Origin: Streptomyces sp. Alt3
GTDB taxonomy: Bacteria; Actinomycetota; Actinomycetes; Streptomycetales; Streptomycetaceae
DNA length: 64,000 nt
Reading direction: 5' to 3'
Assembly (NCBI RefSeq): GCF_030719215.1
Contig: NZ_CP120983.1
Coordinates: 1,736,001-1,800,000, forward strand
Shown here: in pieces, positions 8,546 to 17,119 of the stretch
Position numbering within the stretch: the stretch's first letter is position 1
Layout of the letters: each line of letters begins with the position of its first letter
Translations under genes and position numbers: made by a program
Notes under the pieces: generated by a model
What the model saw: only the letters and a program-made list of their open reading frames with translations
What the model was told of the DNA's origin: nothing
The model's database searches: none

Positions 8546-8887
8546 GGGCTGGCCCATTCTGGCCCGGTGAACCTGCGCTCCTGGTCGATCTCTGTCCTTC
8601 AGGGTGTTCTGCGTTCTGATGCCAGACAACGTGTCTGTCAGTGGTGGGTGAAACACTGCGGCGCATGACGACACGCGATGCCCGTCATACAGCAGCACCC
8701 CGGGCCCTGTTGCGGGACGGGCGGGTCAGCGAGGGCGAGCGCGCTTCCGCAGCCTGCTGCACTCCGATGCGCGGGCCACGCAACACGTCTCATCCGAACG
8801 AACGTCCTCTCATAACGCTCGGAATTACCGCGGAAGTTACGGGCATCATCTCCGGGGCAACACACCCGGGAGCCGCGAGAGGTCCAC
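8546..8887. other. intergenic region, no gene seen
   Basis: About 340 bases between the lipoprotein and the 462-aa gene. No open frame on either strand has both a ribosome site and plausible codon use. The last 60 bases presumably hold the promoter and the GAGAGG ribosome site of the next gene. Confidence 0.4.
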
Positions 8888-10276
8888 ATGCACCAGACCC
8901 TCAACGAGCGGCAGCAGACCGTGCTCGATTGGGTGGGCCAGGGATGTCCCGACGGAGTCTGGCCGGACAGCACTTTCAAGGTCAGCGCTCAGGCACTGCA
9001 GAGTCGCGGACTCATCAGAATCACCAAACGCCGAGGGCACTGGAGCGCCAACCTCACCGCCAAAGGGCGGCAGCATCTCACCGACCGCGGCATCTGCCCC
9101 GTCGAGCAGAACGCCGCGCCACCCGCACAGCCCAGCCGCAAGCCGGCACCGCCACGCGCCAAGAGCGCACTCAGCGCCCGTACTAACTACACCGACCAAC
9201 TCCTCGAAGAACTGGCCGCGAACGACGGCTGCCTCATCAAGCCCATCGAAACCGGACCGCACGCAGTGAATTGGACATCACGGGTGAACACCGCCCGCAA
9301 GTCCGGCAAGATCCCGCGCACACAAGAGCTCTACGCATACCGCACCCACCGCGGCTACGAAATCAAACTCGCCGACATCCCCGCCTGGCGCCTCGCCGAA
9401 CTCAACCCGCTCCCCGTTCCGGCCAGACTCACCAAACCCCACCCCCTCGTGGCCGCCCTCCAACAACAGCCACAGCCCATGGGGCTCACCAAATCCATCC
9501 AAGGCCGAGCCCTGCGCATCATCCAGGCCCTCATCACCGCCACCGAATCACAAGGCCATAAGGCAGCACTCGGAACCACGCAAGGCGCTCCCCCACCCCA
9601 CCGTCGCCGCAGCGCACCACCGCACTTCACCATCACCGCCCAAGGCGAAAGCGTCGGATTCCTCGTCCTTCAAGAACAGGACCGCAGCGAACACATCCCC
9701 ACCGACAAGGAACTCGCCGACGCCAAGAAGCACTCATGGATGCGCATCGCCCGCTTCGACTACACCCCCTCAAACCGCCTGCGCTTCATCCTCCGCGGCG
9801 GCAGCCCGCACCGTGCGAGCGAATGGGCCGATGTCCCCGACCGGCCACTAGAAGACCAACTCGCCGAAATCGCACAAGAAGTCGACCTCCGCGGCAAAGC
9901 CGCAGAACACAAACGCCTTGCAGACCAGCAGGCCAGGGAAGCCCAGCAGAGACGCTGGGAAACCGCCATGGAGGAAGCGCGCACCGCATACGCCTACGCC
10001 TATCGCGTCAAGCACCTCGAAGAACAAGCAGACACCTGGCACCAGACCAAGCGCCTGACCGAATACGTCACAGCAGTACGCGACCACGCCACATCGCTGC
10101 CACCCGGACAGGAAAGAACAGAGATCGGCGCGTGGCTCGCCTTCACGGACGCCCGGCTCCAGCACCTCACCGAGTCCGCCGCAGCGCCGAAGCTGCCCAA
10201 CCCACCCAAGCCCAGTGCCGACGACCTCAAGCCTTTCCTCGGCCACTGGAGCCCTTACGGACCCCGTTCCTACTGA
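8888..10276 (+). CDS. 462-aa protein, N-terminal wHTH-like and C-terminal coiled coil
   Basis: Starts at ATG 8888 after GAGAGG. Residues 1-65 (TLNERQQTVLDWVGQGCPDG, ALQSRGLIRITKRRGHW, LTAKGRQHLTDRG) look like a winged helix. A second small helical domain at about 95-160 (TNYTDQLLEELAANDGCLIK, WTSRVNTARKSGKIP) resembles a DNA-binding or histone-like unit. Residues 245-320 form a beta-rich domain, and 325-440 a long charged coiled coil (KAAEHKRLADQQAREAQQRR). It ends close to an iteron-like repeat array at 10399, which raises the possibility that the protein acts on that DNA (speculative). I do not recognise a named family. Confidence 0.7.
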   Translation: MHQTLNERQQTVLDWVGQGCPDGVWPDSTFKVSAQALQSRGLIRITKRRGHWSANLTAKGRQHLTDRGICPVEQNAAPPAQPSRKPAPPRAKSALSARTNYTDQLLEELAANDGCLIKPIETGPHAVNWTSRVNTARKSGKIPRTQELYAYRTHRGYEIKLADIPAWRLAELNPLPVPARLTKPHPLVAALQQQPQPMGLTKSIQGRALRIIQALITATESQGHKAALGTTQGAPPPHRRRSAPPHFTITAQGESVGFLVLQEQDRSEHIPTDKELADAKKHSWMRIARFDYTPSNRLRFILRGGSPHRASEWADVPDRPLEDQLAEIAQEVDLRGKAAEHKRLADQQAREAQQRRWETAMEEARTAYAYAYRVKHLEEQADTWHQTKRLTEYVTAVRDHATSLPPGQERTEIGAWLAFTDARLQHLTESAAAPKLPNPPKPSADDLKPFLGHWSPYGPRSY

Positions 10277-10328
10277 GCCTTAAAACAGGCGATATCGAAC
10301 ACGGATTCACCAAGAGGCGATAAAGAGG

Positions 10329-10339
10329 CCCCCCCCCCC
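10329..10339 (+). repeat. homopolymer of 11 cytosines
   Basis: An uninterrupted run of C just downstream of the 462-aa gene. Such runs are slippage-prone and also a place where assemblies are unreliable. Confidence 0.9.
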
Positions 10340-10370
10340 TCAAGCCGTACTCGACACACCGTCACCTGCA

Positions 10371-10449
10371 GTAATTATTACCTGACGCCTCATCAGAACG
10401 TGCGTCAAACGTGCGTCAGGCGTGCGTCACGTGCGTCGCTCATGCGTCA
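10371..10449 (+). repeat. AT-rich palindrome followed by five phased CGTGCGTCA direct repeats
   Basis: GTAATTATTAC (10371-10381) is a perfect 11-bp palindrome, strikingly AT-rich for this genome. It is followed by five copies of CGTGCGTCA (two with one mismatch) starting at 10399, 10410, 10421, 10430 and 10441. The spacing of 11, 11, 9 and 11 bases puts them on about the same face of the helix. This is the architecture of iterons or a cooperative binding array. Nothing in the sequence names the protein that binds. Confidence 0.75.
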
Positions 10450-10557
10450 AGATATCGCCCGTAACGCCCACAGCGCACATAACGCACACTCAGCGAAACC
10501 GCAGGTCAGACGCCCTTTGCGGCAGGCTCAAGGATCGCGACGCACTCGACATGGTGG

Positions 10558-10690
10558 GTCATCGAAAAGATGTCGGTTCCAGCAGGCCCGGAAAAGCGCA
10601 GTTCAGAGCCTACTCAGCGGCCCGCTCTACCGTCTGCGGGCGTCAAACGAGCGTCATGGCCAGCAGCCACCCCCCTCTTCGGGAGGGGAG
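10558..10690 (+). repeat. noncoding repeat element, copy 1
   Basis: A segment containing GAAAAGCGCAGTTCAGAGCC and GAGCGTCATGGCCAGCAG that recurs with scattered differences at 24315-24450. Both copies end with a CCTCTTCGGGA hairpin segment. Neither copy shows a conserved reading frame. Confidence 0.7.
10672..10688. terminator. short UUCG-loop hairpin
   Basis: CCCCTC and GAGGGG arms enclose TTCGG. It forms the end of repeat element copy 1 and could terminate transcripts from either side. Confidence 0.45.
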
Positions 10691-10750
10691 ATTCGACATG
10701 AGTCACCGGCTCGAGCCGTGCGGTGCGGGCCCCTCCGCAGGCGTGGGTGT

Positions 10751-10793
10751 ACCCCGGACCCGGCGGCGGGGCGGTGCGTGCCGGATCCGGGGT
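10751..10793 (-). terminator. terminator hairpin after the importer operon
   Basis: ACCCCGGACCCGGC pairs with GCCGGATCCGGGGT (one mismatch in 14) just beyond the stop of the second permease gene, a position and shape expected for the operon terminator. Confidence 0.6.
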
Positions 10794-10816
10794 GGCTTTG
10801 GGGTGTTGCGGATGGG

Positions 10817-11734
10817 CTACTTGACGGCTCCGGCGGTCATACCGCGGGTGAGGGAGCGCTGGAATATGAGGAAGAAGACGACCATGGGGACGATGCCGAG
10901 GAGGGCTGCGGCGCTCATGGAGGTGGGGTCGCTGGTGTATTGGCCTTGCATGACGGACAGGCCGAGAGGGACGGTCTGGTTGTCGTTGGAGATGAGGAGG
11001 ACGAGTGGGTAGAGGAACTCGTTCCAGCTCCAGACGAAGAAGAAGACGCACATCACCGAGAGGGTGGGCCAGCTCATGGGCAGGACGATGCGCCACAGGA
11101 TGGTCCATCGGCCGGCTCCGTCCATGGAGGCGGCTTCGATGAGTTCGCGGGGGAAGCTGGCAAAGACGGAGGAGAGGAGGTAGGTGCCGAAGGCGCTGTA
11201 GGTGATGCCGACGAGGATGGTGTAGCCGAGTTTCCCGTCGTAGAGGCCCATCTCCTTGAAGAGGTAGTAGATGGGGTATACGAGGCCCTCTTGCGGCAGG
11301 ACGTTGACGCCGAGGAAGAAGATGAGGAAGGGGGTGCGCCAGCGGATGCGGCCGATGCCTATGGCGTAGGCGTTGAAGAGGGCGAGCAGGACGGCGATGA
11401 GAACGACGCCGAGGCTGATCTGGATGCTGTTGAAGAGTTTCTGGGTGAAGCCGACGCGGTCCCAGACTTCGGCGATGATGCTCCAGTTCCACTGGGCGGG
11501 CAGGGACAGCGACCCGTTGGTGCGGAAGTCCGCGCTGGTTTTGAACGAGTTGAGCAGGATGACGATGAAGGGCGCCAGGAACGCGAGGACGAATACGGCG
11601 ACGGCTGCCAGGACGGCGTAGGAGCCGGGGCTGCGGCGGTTGCCCGTCGCTTTGGCTTTACCCGCTTCAGCCTTGACCGCTTTGCGCCGGTGGCCGGGGG
11701 GTGCCGTGGAAGTGGTGTGCGTGGTCATGGTCAT
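10817..11734 (-). CDS. sugar ABC importer permease, MalG type
   Basis: 305 aa. The start ATG at 11734 overlaps the stop of the MalF-type gene (ATGA). After a 40-residue charged N-terminus come six membrane segments, beginning VLAAVAVFVLAFLAPFIVIL. The EAA loop (ELIEAASMDGAGRWTILWRI) that docks on the ATPase is intact. Length and layout are standard for the second permease of CUT1 importers. No ATPase lies in this operon; the likely partner is the MsiK-like gene at 22227. In context the substrate is probably isomalto-oligosaccharide. Confidence 0.9.
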   Translation of the reverse strand: MTMTTHTTSTAPPGHRRKAVKAEAGKAKATGNRRSPGSYAVLAAVAVFVLAFLAPFIVILLNSFKTSADFRTNGSLSLPAQWNWSIIAEVWDRVGFTQKLFNSIQISLGVVLIAVLLALFNAYAIGIGRIRWRTPFLIFFLGVNVLPQEGLVYPIYYLFKEMGLYDGKLGYTILVGITYSAFGTYLLSSVFASFPRELIEAASMDGAGRWTILWRIVLPMSWPTLSVMCVFFFVWSWNEFLYPLVLLISNDNQTVPLGLSVMQGQYTSDPTSMSAAALLGIVPMVVFFLIFQRSLTRGMTAGAVK

Positions 11735-12624
11735 CCGTCCTCGCGCGCCTGGCGGGTGAGCATCGTTCCGGCGATGATCAGCACGAGCAGGGTGATCGTG
11801 CTGGAGATCGCGGAGCCGTATCCGACGTCGGCGCGCTCGAAGAAGTTCTGGTAGGCGAAGTACGCGGGGACGAGGGTCGAGTTGCCGGGGCCGCCGCCGG
11901 TGAGGACGAAGATCTGGGCGAAGACCTTCAGGCCGGCGATGGTGGTGGTGACAAGGACGACGTAGACCTCGGGCCGCAGGATGGGCACGGTGATGCGGGT
12001 GAAGCGCTGCCACCAGGTGGCGCCGTCGAGGGAAGCGGCTTCATACAGTTCGGGGTCGATGCGCTGGAGCCCGGAGAGGAACAGCACCAGGGGGTAGCCG
12101 AGCTGCATCCAGACGAGGACGGCGAGGACCATCCACAGGGCGAGGTCGGGGTCTCCGAGCCAGTTCTGGGCGAGGGAGTTCAGGCCGATCTTTTCGAGGA
12201 CGCTGTTGACGGCGCCTTCGGGGGCGAGGATCCAGCCCCACATCAGCCCGGTGACGGCGACGGGGATGACCTGGGGGAGGTAGAGGCCGGAGCGGAAGAG
12301 GCTGACGAAGCCGTCTCCGTGCTTCTTGCCGATGTAGTCGAACAGGAGGGCGGCGAGGAAGAGCCCGAGCAGGGTGGGGACGACGGCGATGCCGACGATG
12401 ACGAAGGCGATGTTGCGGAACGAGGCCCAGAAGTCGGCGTCGCTGAAGAGTCGGGTGTAGTTGTCGAAGCCGATCCAGGTGGGCTCTCCGACGCCCTGCC
12501 ATTGGGTGAGGCTGTAGTAGAAGGTCATCACCAGCGGGACGACGAGGAAGAGCAGGCTCAGTAGCAGGCCGGGGGCGAGGAAGACGGCGTATCCCGTGGG
12601 CCGCGGGTGACGTGTGGTTTTCAC
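11731..12624 (-). CDS. sugar ABC importer permease, MalF type
   Basis: 297 aa from ATG 12624. Six predicted membrane segments, the first GYAVFLAPGLLLSLLFLVVP. The ATPase-docking EAA loop reads YEAASLDGATWWQRFTRITV. It forms the heterodimeric channel with the MalG-type subunit, to which it is coupled by a 4-base overlap. It is separated from the binding-protein gene upstream by a 94-base gap that holds a strong hairpin, a common way to make binding protein in excess. Confidence 0.9.
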   Translation of the reverse strand: MKTTRHPRPTGYAVFLAPGLLLSLLFLVVPLVMTFYYSLTQWQGVGEPTWIGFDNYTRLFSDADFWASFRNIAFVIVGIAVVPTLLGLFLAALLFDYIGKKHGDGFVSLFRSGLYLPQVIPVAVTGLMWGWILAPEGAVNSVLEKIGLNSLAQNWLGDPDLALWMVLAVLVWMQLGYPLVLFLSGLQRIDPELYEAASLDGATWWQRFTRITVPILRPEVYVVLVTTTIAGLKVFAQIFVLTGGGPGNSTLVPAYFAYQNFFERADVGYGSAISSTITLLVLIIAGTMLTRQAREDG

Positions 12625-12642
12625 TGTTGCTCCAAGAGGGGC

Positions 12643-12677
12643 GGGACGGCGGCCCGGTGCGGGCGGGCCGCCGTCCC
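12643..12677 (-). terminator. intra-operon hairpin between binding protein and permeases
   Basis: GGGACGGCGGCCC and GGGCCGCCGTCCC form a perfect 13-bp stem with a 9-base loop between the binding-protein stop and the MalF start. It probably stabilises the upstream mRNA and/or attenuates the permeases. Confidence 0.7.
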
Positions 12678-12718
12678 CGGGAAGAAGGGACTGACGCGCG
12701 GGTTCGGGCGGGTCAGTC

Positions 12719-14041
12719 TCAGCGCCGGGTGGCGGTGTACTTCTCGTAGGGGGCCTTGAGCTCGTCGAGGACGGCGTGGGGCTTGCCGCCGTTCATGAGG
12801 TTCTGGGTGGCGCCCATCCAGGTGTCGTAGTAGCCGGGTGCCGGCCAGTCCGGGTAGAAGGCGAGCCCCTTGCCGTCCTGGTAGGTGTTGAACGCGGTGA
12901 TGAGCTCGCGGGACTTGGGGTTTTCGATGGAGTCCGGCTTCACAGCGAGCGGGACGTTGCCCTCTTCCCCGAGGATTTTCTGGATCTTGTCCGACATGGT
13001 GATGTCGATGAAGTCCTCGGCGAGCTTCTTGTTCTTCGCCTTGGTGGGCACGACCCAGTGGTTGCCGCCGGAGCCGAGGGTCTTCTTGCTGCCGGGGTAG
13101 GGGGCGGTGGACCAGGTGAAGTCGGTGATGTCGGTGGTCAGGCCGCCGAACCACCAGTTACCGCCGACCATGATCGGGCGCTTCTGCGAGACGAACTGCT
13201 CGGTCATGTCGCTGCCCTTGAGGCCGACGTCCTTCTTCTCGAAGTAGCCCTTGTCGAGCCAGTCCTTGTACGTTTCGACCGCGTAGGTCCACTCCGGGCC
13301 GTGGAAGTCGACCTTGCCCTTGTAGAGCTGGTAGTCGTCGACCCAGGCGTCATTCGCCTTGGCCAGGGCCAGGAGGTAGAGCCAGTGGCCGGCGGGGTGG
13401 TCGTTGCCGGCGTTGGCGAGCGGGGTGATTCCGGCGGCCTTGAAGTCGGCCAGGGCGGCCTCGAAGCTCTGGAGGTCGGTGGGCTTGGTGATGTTGTGCT
13501 TCTTGAATAGGTCGTCGTTGTAGTACGCGAGGACGAACTCGCCGTAGTTAGGGACGCCGTACCACTTGTCGCCGCCCATTTCACCGTTGGCGTCGTAGCG
13601 GGCGGTGACGGACGCGCTCTCGCTGATCTTCTTGTCCCAGCCGCGTTCCTTCGCGACGGAGGTCAGGTCGGTGAGCAGGCCCTGCTTGGCGAGCAGGCCG
13701 GTGGTGGCATTGCCCTTGTTGTACTCCATGACGTCGGGCGCCTTGTCGGAGTTCAGGATCATGCCGGCGTTCTGCTGTATCTGCTCGAACGTCTTGCGTT
13801 CGAAGACGACCTTCACGTCGGGGTGGGTCTTCTTGAACTCCGCGATGGCCGAGTCCCAGGCGTTGCTCAGGGCGCCGTCCTCCTGCTCGTAGTGCCACAG
13901 GCGCAGAGTCTTGCCGTCTCCCTCGGCGGTGTCCGATCCGCCGCCGCAGGCGGTCAGCGGCGCCACGAGTGCCAGAGCGGACATGGCGAGCAGGGCTCGT
14001 CGGGTGGTGCGGCGCGGAGCACGGAAGCGCATGTTCGTCAT
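12719..14041 (-). CDS. sugar ABC importer substrate-binding lipoprotein
   Basis: 440 aa from ATG 14041 (AAGGAA upstream; a second ATG at 14032 is possible). A twin-arginine-rich signal RAPRRTTRRALLAMSALALV leads to lipobox LTAC followed by GGGSD. The mature protein begins with the family 1 binding-protein signature TLRLWHYEQEDGALSNAWDS and contains aromatic residues expected to stack on sugars (GGNWWFGGLTT, WPAPGYYDTWMGAT). It delivers oligosaccharide to the two permeases encoded next. The neighbouring GH13 and GH49 genes point to alpha-1,6-gluco-oligosaccharides. Confidence 0.9.
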   Translation of the reverse strand: MTNMRFRAPRRTTRRALLAMSALALVAPLTACGGGSDTAEGDGKTLRLWHYEQEDGALSNAWDSAIAEFKKTHPDVKVVFERKTFEQIQQNAGMILNSDKAPDVMEYNKGNATTGLLAKQGLLTDLTSVAKERGWDKKISESASVTARYDANGEMGGDKWYGVPNYGEFVLAYYNDDLFKKHNITKPTDLQSFEAALADFKAAGITPLANAGNDHPAGHWLYLLALAKANDAWVDDYQLYKGKVDFHGPEWTYAVETYKDWLDKGYFEKKDVGLKGSDMTEQFVSQKRPIMVGGNWWFGGLTTDITDFTWSTAPYPGSKKTLGSGGNHWVVPTKAKNKKLAEDFIDITMSDKIQKILGEEGNVPLAVKPDSIENPKSRELITAFNTYQDGKGLAFYPDWPAPGYYDTWMGATQNLMNGGKPHAVLDELKAPYEKYTATRR

Positions 14042-14111
14042 GAGGATTCCTTGGGTGTGCAGGGTCAGGGCGGTGCGGGGGGAGGCGGTACGGGTGTTCA
14101 GGTGGGGCTGG

Positions 14112-15857
14112 TCAGGTATTGCGGCGGTGGACACGGGCTTCCCAGGGCTGCAGGGTGTGCGGGGCCGTGAGAGGTGTGGAGGCCGGGACGTTGGCGATGA
14201 GGGTCTCGCTGTGTTCCCAGCCGTCGGGCAGGTCGACGGTGAGGTCGGCTCCGCTGAAGTTGGCGAGGACCAGCAGTTCGGTGCCGGATGCCGCGTCGTG
14301 GCGGGTGAAGGCGTAGAGCTGCTCGTGGTCGGGCTGCAGCATGTGGAAGTCACCGTGGGTGAGGGCGGGCTCGGTGTGCCGCAGGGCGATCAGGCGGCGG
14401 TAGTAGTGGAAGACGGAGTCGGGGTCGGCGAGCTGGGCCTTGGCGTTGACGCTGGTGTGGTCGGGGTTCACCTGGATCCAGGGGGTGCCGGTGGTGAAGC
14501 CGGCGTGCTGGGTGGTGTCCCACTGCATTGGGGTGCGGGCGTTGTCCCGGCTGCGGTGGCGCAGTCCTGCCAGGGTCTGTTCCTCGTCGGCTCCGAGAGC
14601 GGTCTGCTCGCGGTGGTGATTGAGGGACTCGATGTCCCTGAAGTCGTCGATCGAGGCGAAGGGGGCGTTGGCCATGGCGAGCTCTTCGCCCTGGTAGACG
14701 TACGGGGTGCCGCGGTGCAGGTGGAGCACGGTGGCGAGGAGCTTGGCGGAGCGGTCGCGGTGGGCCGGGGTGTCGTCGCCGAAGCGGGAGACGATGCGGG
14801 GCTGGTCGTGGTTGTTCCAGTAGAGGCTGTTCCAGCCGGTCTCGCCCAGGCCGGTCTGCCAGCGGCCGAGGCTGGCCTTGAGGTCGGTCAGCTTCAGCGG
14901 GCGGACGTCGAACTTGCCGCCGGGGCCCTGGTCGAGGCCCACGTGCTCGAACTGGAACACCATGTCGACCTCGCGGCGGGCGGGATCGGTGAAGAGTGTG
15001 GCCTCCTCCACGGTGACACCGGGCATCTCCCCGACCGTCATCAGCTGGCGCGGGTGGTCTTCGAAGACCTCGCGGTGCATCTCGGCGAGGAATTCATGGA
15101 TGCGGGGGCCGCAGATGTAGTGGGGGCTGCCGTCACCGTGCCGGCTGCCTTCGTGCACGGCTCCGTCGGGCAGGCCGGGTGTCTTGGAGATGAGGTTGAT
15201 GACGTCCATGCGGAAGCCGTCGACCCCACGGTCGAGCCACCAGCGCATCATGGCGTGAACCGCCTGGCGGACGGCGGGGTTCTCCCAGTTGAGGTCGGGC
15301 TGTTTGCGGGAGAACAGGTGCAGGTAGTACTCGCCGCTCGCCTCGTCGTAGGTCCAGGCGGGGCCGGAGAAGAAGGATCCCCAGTTGTTGGGCTCGGCGC
15401 CCGGGGTGCCGGGTTCCATGCCGTCACGGGCGGGGCGCCAGATGTACCAGTCCCGATTGCTTCCCTGCAGGCCGCCGTCGCGGGACGCGGTGAACCAGGG
15501 ATGTTCGTCGGAGGTGTGGTTGACCACCAGATCCATCACGAGCTTCATGCCGCGCTCGTGGACCGCGGCCAAGAGCCGGTCGAACTCGTCGAGCGTGCCG
15601 AAGAGCGGATCAATGTCCTGGTAGTCACTGATGTCGTAACCGTTGTCATCGTGCGGGGACGGGTAGACCGGGGAGAGCCACAGAACGTCGACACCGAGCT
15701 GGGACAGATGGTCGAGACGCTCGATGATGCCTTGGAGGTCGCCGATTCCGTCCGCGTTGGAGTCGGCAAAACTGCGCGGGTAGATCTGGTAGACCACCGC
15801 CTCGCTCCACCAGGAGTCGGCAGGATTGGCTTCATTCACGGGCACGTCAAACCTCAT
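14112..15857 (-). CDS. GH13 oligo-1,6-glucosidase / alpha-glucosidase
   Basis: 581 aa, cytoplasmic (no signal). A complete GH13 barrel: VVYQIYPRSFADSNADGIGD at the start, DLVVNHTSDEHPWF, nucleophile Asp218 in DGFRMDVIN, acid/base Glu277 in TVGEMPG and Asp351 in NNHDQPR, then a C-terminal beta domain. The residue after the nucleophile is Val219; in this family Val there goes with alpha-1,6 specificity, while Thr or Ala goes with alpha-1,4 (established for isomaltase versus maltase). With the GH49 dextranase and importer this fits hydrolysis of isomalto-oligosaccharides to glucose. A trehalose-6-phosphate hydrolase is less likely in this context. Confidence 0.88.
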   Translation of the reverse strand: MRFDVPVNEANPADSWWSEAVVYQIYPRSFADSNADGIGDLQGIIERLDHLSQLGVDVLWLSPVYPSPHDDNGYDISDYQDIDPLFGTLDEFDRLLAAVHERGMKLVMDLVVNHTSDEHPWFTASRDGGLQGSNRDWYIWRPARDGMEPGTPGAEPNNWGSFFSGPAWTYDEASGEYYLHLFSRKQPDLNWENPAVRQAVHAMMRWWLDRGVDGFRMDVINLISKTPGLPDGAVHEGSRHGDGSPHYICGPRIHEFLAEMHREVFEDHPRQLMTVGEMPGVTVEEATLFTDPARREVDMVFQFEHVGLDQGPGGKFDVRPLKLTDLKASLGRWQTGLGETGWNSLYWNNHDQPRIVSRFGDDTPAHRDRSAKLLATVLHLHRGTPYVYQGEELAMANAPFASIDDFRDIESLNHHREQTALGADEEQTLAGLRHRSRDNARTPMQWDTTQHAGFTTGTPWIQVNPDHTSVNAKAQLADPDSVFHYYRRLIALRHTEPALTHGDFHMLQPDHEQLYAFTRHDAASGTELLVLANFSGADLTVDLPDGWEHSETLIANVPASTPLTAPHTLQPWEARVHRRNT

Positions 15858-15934
15858 CGCGTTCGCATGATTACTTTAAGTGACATCGCTGGGGTGTTCG
15901 AGACCGCGGGTGCGCCCTGTGCGGCCTGGCGGGG
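15858..15934. promoter_or_regulatory. promoter region of the GH13/importer genes with ACTTTAAGT palindrome
   Basis: The 77 bases between the ROK gene and the GH13 start contain ACTTTAAGT (15873-15881), an AT-rich inverted repeat 16 bases before the GH13 start codon. It is a candidate ROK-repressor operator, since ROK repressors of sugar genes usually bind AT-rich palindromes. The site is short and the assignment tentative. Confidence 0.35.
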
Positions 15935-17119
15935 TCAGGAGATTGCGGCGCCCACCGCGTCACGGATGACCAGGCAGGCAGCGCCTCGGGCCCAGAGATC
16001 GTGCCGGACGGGGTCGACATGGATGTCGCAGTCCGAAGCAGCCGTGGAGAATGCCTGCGCTTCCAGTGCCGCGGTCATGGCCGGGCCGAAGAGGTCGTAG
16101 GCGACCGCTCCCTCCCCGGCGATGATGATTTTCTGCAGGTTGAGCAGGTTGCACATGCCGGCCATGCCCCGTCCGAGGGCGGTGCCGGCTTCGGCGAACG
16201 CGGAGCGGGCGACGGTGTTCGCCGCTCCGCTTGCGCCACGTGCGAGGTCGATGGCTTCGGCGATCGTGTCGCAGGCGATGCCGGCGTCCCGGAGGTGGCG
16301 CAGGACGGCTCGGTCGCCGGCCAGGGCCTCCAGGCAGCCGCGGCGGCCGCAGCTGCACATGGGACCTGCGGGGTCGAGGGGAAGGTGGCCGAGCTCTCCG
16401 GCAAGTCCGGTGGCGCCGGAGAAGAGGGAGCCGTCCAAGAGCAGGCCGCAGCCGATGCCCGGGCCGACGGTGACCACGGCGAAGGAGTCGGTGTCCCGGC
16501 CCTCGCCGAACCAGCGTTCCGCGACGACCAGGGTGTTGACGTCGTTGTTGACGACCACCGGCAGCCCGGTCGCCTCCATCAAGGGGCCGGCCACGTCGAC
16601 CTTGTTCCAGTCGAGCAGGGATGAGTAGCGGCAGATTCCGGCCGCCGAATCGACGTGGCCGCTCACTCCTACTCCGAGGCCGAGCACCCTGTCCGTCGCA
16701 TCGGGCGCCTCTGCGAGGAGCCTGCCGGTCAGGGAGGCAGCGGCGGACAGGGCGGTCTGAGGGGTGCAGTCGTCCAGTGGCTGCTCGGCGCGGGCCAGGA
16801 CGTTGGCCGCCATGTCGGTGACGACTCCCGACACCTGCGCGGGGCCGATCTTCAGACCGACGACCAGGTGCTTGTCGGGGTTAACGTGCAGCATCTTCTG
16901 CGGCCGGCCGCGGCCGTTCGGTGCGGTGTCGCTCTCACGCAGATAGTCGTGCTCGAGAAGCGGCGGCAGCATGCGGGTCACCGAGGAGGGCACGAGGCCG
17001 AGTCGCTGGGCGAGCTGGGTGCGCGAGATGGGCCCAGCGGTGAGGACGGTCGCGAAGATCTCCGCGCGCGTCTGCTCACTGACAAGCTCCGAAAACCGGA
17101 TCTTGGACGGGCTCATCAC
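15935..17119 (-). CDS. ROK-family transcriptional repressor
   Basis: 394 aa; GTG 17119 or the adjacent ATG 17116, both behind GGAGGT. Residues 10-75 are a winged helix (ISRTQLAQRLGLVPSSVTRM recognition region). The rest is an ROK sugar-kinase-like domain with VVVNNDVNTLVVAE, the phosphate loop VGPGIGCGLLLDG and the zinc motif GHLPLDPAGPMCSCGRRGC. It is transcribed in the same direction as the GH13 and importer genes and is the obvious regulator of the glucan locus, releasing DNA on binding a sugar (family knowledge; ligand inferred). Confidence 0.9.
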   Translation of the reverse strand: MMSPSKIRFSELVSEQTRAEIFATVLTAGPISRTQLAQRLGLVPSSVTRMLPPLLEHDYLRESDTAPNGRGRPQKMLHVNPDKHLVVGLKIGPAQVSGVVTDMAANVLARAEQPLDDCTPQTALSAAASLTGRLLAEAPDATDRVLGLGVGVSGHVDSAAGICRYSSLLDWNKVDVAGPLMEATGLPVVVNNDVNTLVVAERWFGEGRDTDSFAVVTVGPGIGCGLLLDGSLFSGATGLAGELGHLPLDPAGPMCSCGRRGCLEALAGDRAVLRHLRDAGIACDTIAEAIDLARGASGAANTVARSAFAEAGTALGRGMAGMCNLLNLQKIIIAGEGAVAYDLFGPAMTAALEAQAFSTAASDCDIHVDPVRHDLWARGAACLVIRDAVGAAIS

